From Candidatus Saccharimonadota bacterium (lineage in GTDB: Bacteria > Patescibacteriota > Saccharimonadia > Saccharimonadales > UBA4665), in contig JARIHB010000133.1 in assembly GCA_029288515.1 (NCBI GenBank), positions 1-7,458 on the forward strand: a DNA stretch of 7,458 bases, in the 5' to 3' direction. Made by a program: the position numbers and the translations under genes. Shown here one piece after another: positions 5,761-7,458 of this stretch; positions within the stretch are counted from its first letter, which is position 1, and every line of letters begins with the position of its first letter. The notes beneath the pieces were generated by a model. That model saw nothing but the letters and a program-made list of their open reading frames with translations, ran no database searches and was not told the DNA's origin.

Positions 5761-5803
5761 TAGAGAATTATACACAGTAACAGAGGTAGTCGTTAATTAT
5801 TAC

Positions 5804-5823
5804 ATGTATAAATATAGTTACAT
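5804..5823. promoter_or_regulatory. Inverted repeat ATGTA-N10-TACAT, candidate PadR operator
   Basis: PadR-family proteins bind ATGT/ACAT-type inverted repeats over their target promoters. This site directly precedes the PadR gene and abuts its -10 box (TATGAT, 5823-5828), suggesting autorepression. An 8-bp palindrome TACATGTA (5801-5808) overlaps its left arm. The region is very AT-rich, so chance symmetry is possible. Confidence 0.4.
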
Positions 5824-5835
5824 ATGATATAGTTA
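5812..5835. repeat. 9-bp direct repeat ATATAGTTA upstream of the PadR gene
   Basis: ATATAGTTA occurs at 5812-5820 and 5827-5835, a 15-bp period, flanking the putative -10. The second copy ends 4 bases before the ATG and occupies the place of a ribosome binding site. It may be part of the operator or a low-complexity coincidence. Confidence 0.35.
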
Positions 5836-5839
5836 AAAT

Positions 5840-6166
5840 ATGAATAAAGCCGATACTTCCCTTTTACCGCACGCCAGTTTTTATGTATTATTCGCTTTAA
5901 GCCTCAAGCCGCGTCATGGCTACGAACTATTGCGGCAAATTGCCCAGGATGCTGACGGCCGGGTGCGCATGGGTGCTGGTGCCTTATATGGAACGCTCAA
6001 ACGGCTATCGGCTGATAACCTCATAGAAGAAATGCCGTTTGAAGGTGATCCCCGCCGCCGCTATTATCGCCTGACTGTCAAAGGTTGGCGGCATGTGCAC
6101 GCAGACGCCGCGCATTATCAACGCATTGTCCAACTAGCAATCGACCGTAATGTTATAGCGACCTAG
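5840..6166 (+). CDS. Minimal PadR-family transcriptional regulator
   Basis: This 108-residue protein is essentially one PadR winged helix: YVLFALSLKPRHGYELLRQI (about 15-34), the recognition region RMGAGALYGTLKRLSADNLI (43-62) and the wing EGDPRRRYYRLTVKGW (68-83). A short C-terminal helix (about 85-100) probably dimerises. There is no larger effector domain. The ATG at 5840 lacks a ribosome binding site, and a -10-like TATGAT lies only 12 nt upstream, so the message may be leaderless. PadR genes often sit beside the membrane or transport gene they control. Here the neighbours are a divergent helicase and a convergent pilin-like gene, so the target other than itself is unclear. Its stop overlaps the convergent gene's stop within CTAG. 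Confidence 0.88.
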   Translation: MNKADTSLLPHASFYVLFALSLKPRHGYELLRQIAQDADGRVRMGAGALYGTLKRLSADNLIEEMPFEGDPRRRYYRLTVKGWRHVHADAAHYQRIVQLAIDRNVIAT

Positions 6167-6471
6167 AAACCGCTGAGTTGTGCGTCAAGCTGCGTATTGT
6201 CGGTAGCGGCAGCATCGATGTCTGTTTGGTCAAGCGTCTGCTCTGCGGCATCGAGGTCGCTCGTTTTTTTGACGTCCGGCGCTGCCGGCACGGACGTCGC
6301 GGTGTCAGTGGAGGTTTTGGCAGCCTGACTAGCGGTCGTCGCCGTGCGAGTGTTATCATGCCGCGTCATCAATGCAAACCCCGAAACGCCAATCGCTACA
6401 ACTACCACTACAATAATAATCGCTTCAACTGTGCTAAAACCCCGGTTACCGTGCTTATACGCCCGCGACAT
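6163..6471 (-). CDS. Type IV pilin-like (pseudopilin) protein
   Basis: This 102-residue protein begins MSRAYKHGNRG followed by FSTVEAIIIVVVVVAIGVS: a short basic leader, a prepilin peptidase site after Gly11, the conserved Glu at mature position 5 (Glu16) and one hydrophobic helix (about 17-35). These are class III signal features of type IV pilins and competence or secretion pseudopilins. The rest is low-complexity, rich in Thr, Ala and Asp, with no cysteine and no globular beta domain, so it is a small minor-pilin type or a stalk-like surface protein. The ATG directly follows the previous gene's TAA with no gap, and GGAGG lies 8 nt upstream, so it is the second gene of an operon. No prepilin peptidase, PilB or PilC is in the window. 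Confidence 0.82.
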   Translation of the reverse strand: MSRAYKHGNRGFSTVEAIIIVVVVVAIGVSGFALMTRHDNTRTATTASQAAKTSTDTATSVPAAPDVKKTSDLDAAEQTLDQTDIDAAATDNTQLDAQLSGF

Positions 6472-7086
6472 TTAGTTGTCCTCCTCGTGCGGTTGCACCG
6501 ATTTTACACCTACAATCAGATTCTTCACGGCAGTCCTGAGGGCTTTCAGGTCGGTAATCTCCTGCTTCATACCCTCCTTAAAGCTCGAGCCGGTGCCCTT
6601 AGGGTCGCTGCTCTCGCACGAGAAGTCCCTTGGCAGAGTCGCGACGTCGGCAGCAACCTTATTTTTGGCACCGTCAACAGCTGCAACCAGCTCGTCGTAA
6701 TTAGCCAGCGTATGCCCCTGTTTTACATAGAACGCCTTGGTGCGCTCGGCAATAGCATTAAAAAGTTCAGCCTGGCGCTTCGCCCGGGCACTACTCCGCT
6801 CCATAATCGTTTTGATCTGGGTCTGGCGCCGCTCACAGACACGCAGCTTAGCGTCATCCAATCGCTTTTGAACTTTAAGGGTTTTATCTTCTGCGTGGGT
6901 TTGAGCGGTAGTCACATCCCGATCCTCAGTGGTATGCTTTTCTGTGGTTTCGTGGGACAGGTGAGTAGTACTCTCTGGGCTATCTTCGTCACCGGCTTGG
7001 ACGGCAGCTACGCTGAGCGGCGAGCCAACAAGCACTGTTACAATGAGGGTGCTTATAAGTAGCGGCTTCAATAAACGGGTTCTCAT
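6472..7086 (-). CDS. Secreted alpha-helical (coiled-coil) protein, unknown function
   Basis: This 204-residue protein has a basic N-terminus and hydrophobic core (about 5-28), ending in a likely signal peptidase site near VAAVQA (26-31). A Thr/Glu/His-rich linker (about 32-68) leads to a long helical region rich in Lys, Arg, Gln and Glu (about 68-145, for example KVQKRLDDAKLRVCERRQTQ) with coiled-coil character, then a second helix (about 168-196). Cys84 and Cys157 could pair outside the cell. I do not recognise a named family, but similar small secreted helical proteins sit beside pilin-like genes in CPR bacteria as I know them. The ATG has AAGGA 5 nt upstream. Its stop touches the pilin-like start, so the two are co-expressed and may work together at the surface. 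Confidence 0.82.
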   Translation of the reverse strand: MRTRLLKPLLISTLIVTVLVGSPLSVAAVQAGDEDSPESTTHLSHETTEKHTTEDRDVTTAQTHAEDKTLKVQKRLDDAKLRVCERRQTQIKTIMERSSARAKRQAELFNAIAERTKAFYVKQGHTLANYDELVAAVDGAKNKVAADVATLPRDFSCESSDPKGTGSSFKEGMKQEITDLKALRTAVKNLIVGVKSVQPHEEDN

Positions 7087-7145
7087 GGCATTCCTTGTGT
7101 TACTACTACTATAAGCTTAAGCGCTACCCATGACTGGCGTCAATA

Positions 7146-7458
7146 CTAGCGCGCGTCGCTTACCGTCAGAGAGGTAAAAATTACTTGTACGTCCTTTTTG
7201 CTCTGTTCATCGCGCTGCGGCGATGTATAGGTAATCTTACATAAGTGTGCCTGTTGGTCATGAAGAAATATAGCCAGAAAGGCCTTATCGTCCTCAGAGC
7301 ACACCGGCCGCTTACGACCTTCGATAAGTACTTCAAACGCCTGTTTCCAATTTTCACCCAACAACGTGCAGTCACGTATCACCGGATCAGTAGTGGGCTT
7401 GGCAATTATTACCGCGCGCTTATCAAGCTCCAGCCCTTCGCCCTGTATAAGATTGACC
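7146..7458 (-). CDS. Hypothetical protein, C-terminal fragment (5' end outside window)
   Basis: The frame ending at TAG 7146-7148 stays open to the right edge of the window, giving about 103 C-terminal residues. A GTG at 7382 is an internal codon rather than a convincing start: there is no ribosome binding site, and the upstream frame reads as ordinary protein (VNLIQGEGLELDKRAVIIAK). Visible features are AKPTTDPVIRDCTLLGENWK, three cysteines (in RDCTLL, RPVCSEDD and HLCKIT) and alternating short strands, suggesting a small alpha/beta domain. No catalytic motif or membrane segment is seen. It is co-directional with the secreted and pilin-like genes, 59 bp upstream of them, and could belong to the same cluster. 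Family not recognised. Confidence 0.7.
   Translation of the reverse strand, partial: VNLIQGEGLELDKRAVIIAKPTTDPVIRDCTLLGENWKQAFEVLIEGRKRPVCSEDDKAFLAIFLHDQQAHLCKITYTSPQRDEQSKKDVQVIFTSLTVSDAR

Noticed and set aside
6178..7062. Long plus-strand open frame of 294 codons antisense to the pilin-like and secreted genes
   Set aside because: It starts with TTG and has no ribosome binding site. The opposite strand shows a prepilin site, a signal peptide, strong ribosome binding sites and adjacent stop/start codons, so the plus frame is a by-product of their codon composition.
7146..7382. Complete 78-codon gene starting at GTG 7382
   Set aside because: The frame continues open to the window edge with protein-like sequence, and no ribosome binding site precedes the GTG, so it is treated as the C-terminus of a longer gene.

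Overview
Organism. The window reads as a bacterial chromosome segment with roughly balanced base composition, tightly packed genes, small regulators and the standard code (TGA is used only as a stop). A type IV pilin-like protein paired with a small secreted helical protein, a compact DEAD-box helicase with a short basic N-terminus, and a histidine-rich anchored protein recall Candidatus Saccharibacteria or a related Patescibacteria (CPR) lineage. This is inferred from gene style; no rRNA or other phylogenetic marker is present.

Layout. (1) Positions 1-2873, minus strand: an efflux/regulation block read right to left. An HxlR-type regulator is followed by a 14-TM DHA2 drug:proton antiporter, a TetR-type repressor (TAATG overlap with the antiporter) and the start of an unrecognised gene running off the left edge. 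(2) Divergent from the HxlR gene, 2963-3574 encodes a stand-alone LUD-domain (LutC/YkgG-like) protein. The AT-rich gap between them holds two clean inverted repeats. (3) 3575-3759 holds a possible three-way-junction RNA fold, a strong intrinsic terminator and a promoter. (4) 3760-4380 encodes a membrane-anchored, His-rich extracytoplasmic protein. It ends at a hairpin terminator shared with the convergent DEAD-box helicase (4423-5631, minus). (5) 5632-5839 holds the helicase leader, with a long nested hairpin touching the ribosome binding site, and the promoter/operator of a minimal PadR regulator (5840-6166). (6) 6163-7458, minus: a pilin-like protein, a secreted helical protein and the C-terminus of an unrecognised protein, probably a cell-surface cluster.

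How it fits together. Four regulators of three kinds (HxlR, TetR, PadR, plus a possible RNA-level control of the helicase) are packed into 7.5 kb. The left half looks like an inducible chemical-stress module: HxlR may respond to electrophiles or redox and control itself and the LUD gene, while TetR may close a feedback loop on the antiporter. The right half concerns the cell surface and RNA metabolism. No CRISPR array, insertion sequence, tRNA or rRNA is visible. The most interesting unlabelled signals are the helicase leader hairpin and the folded RNA downstream of the LUD gene.
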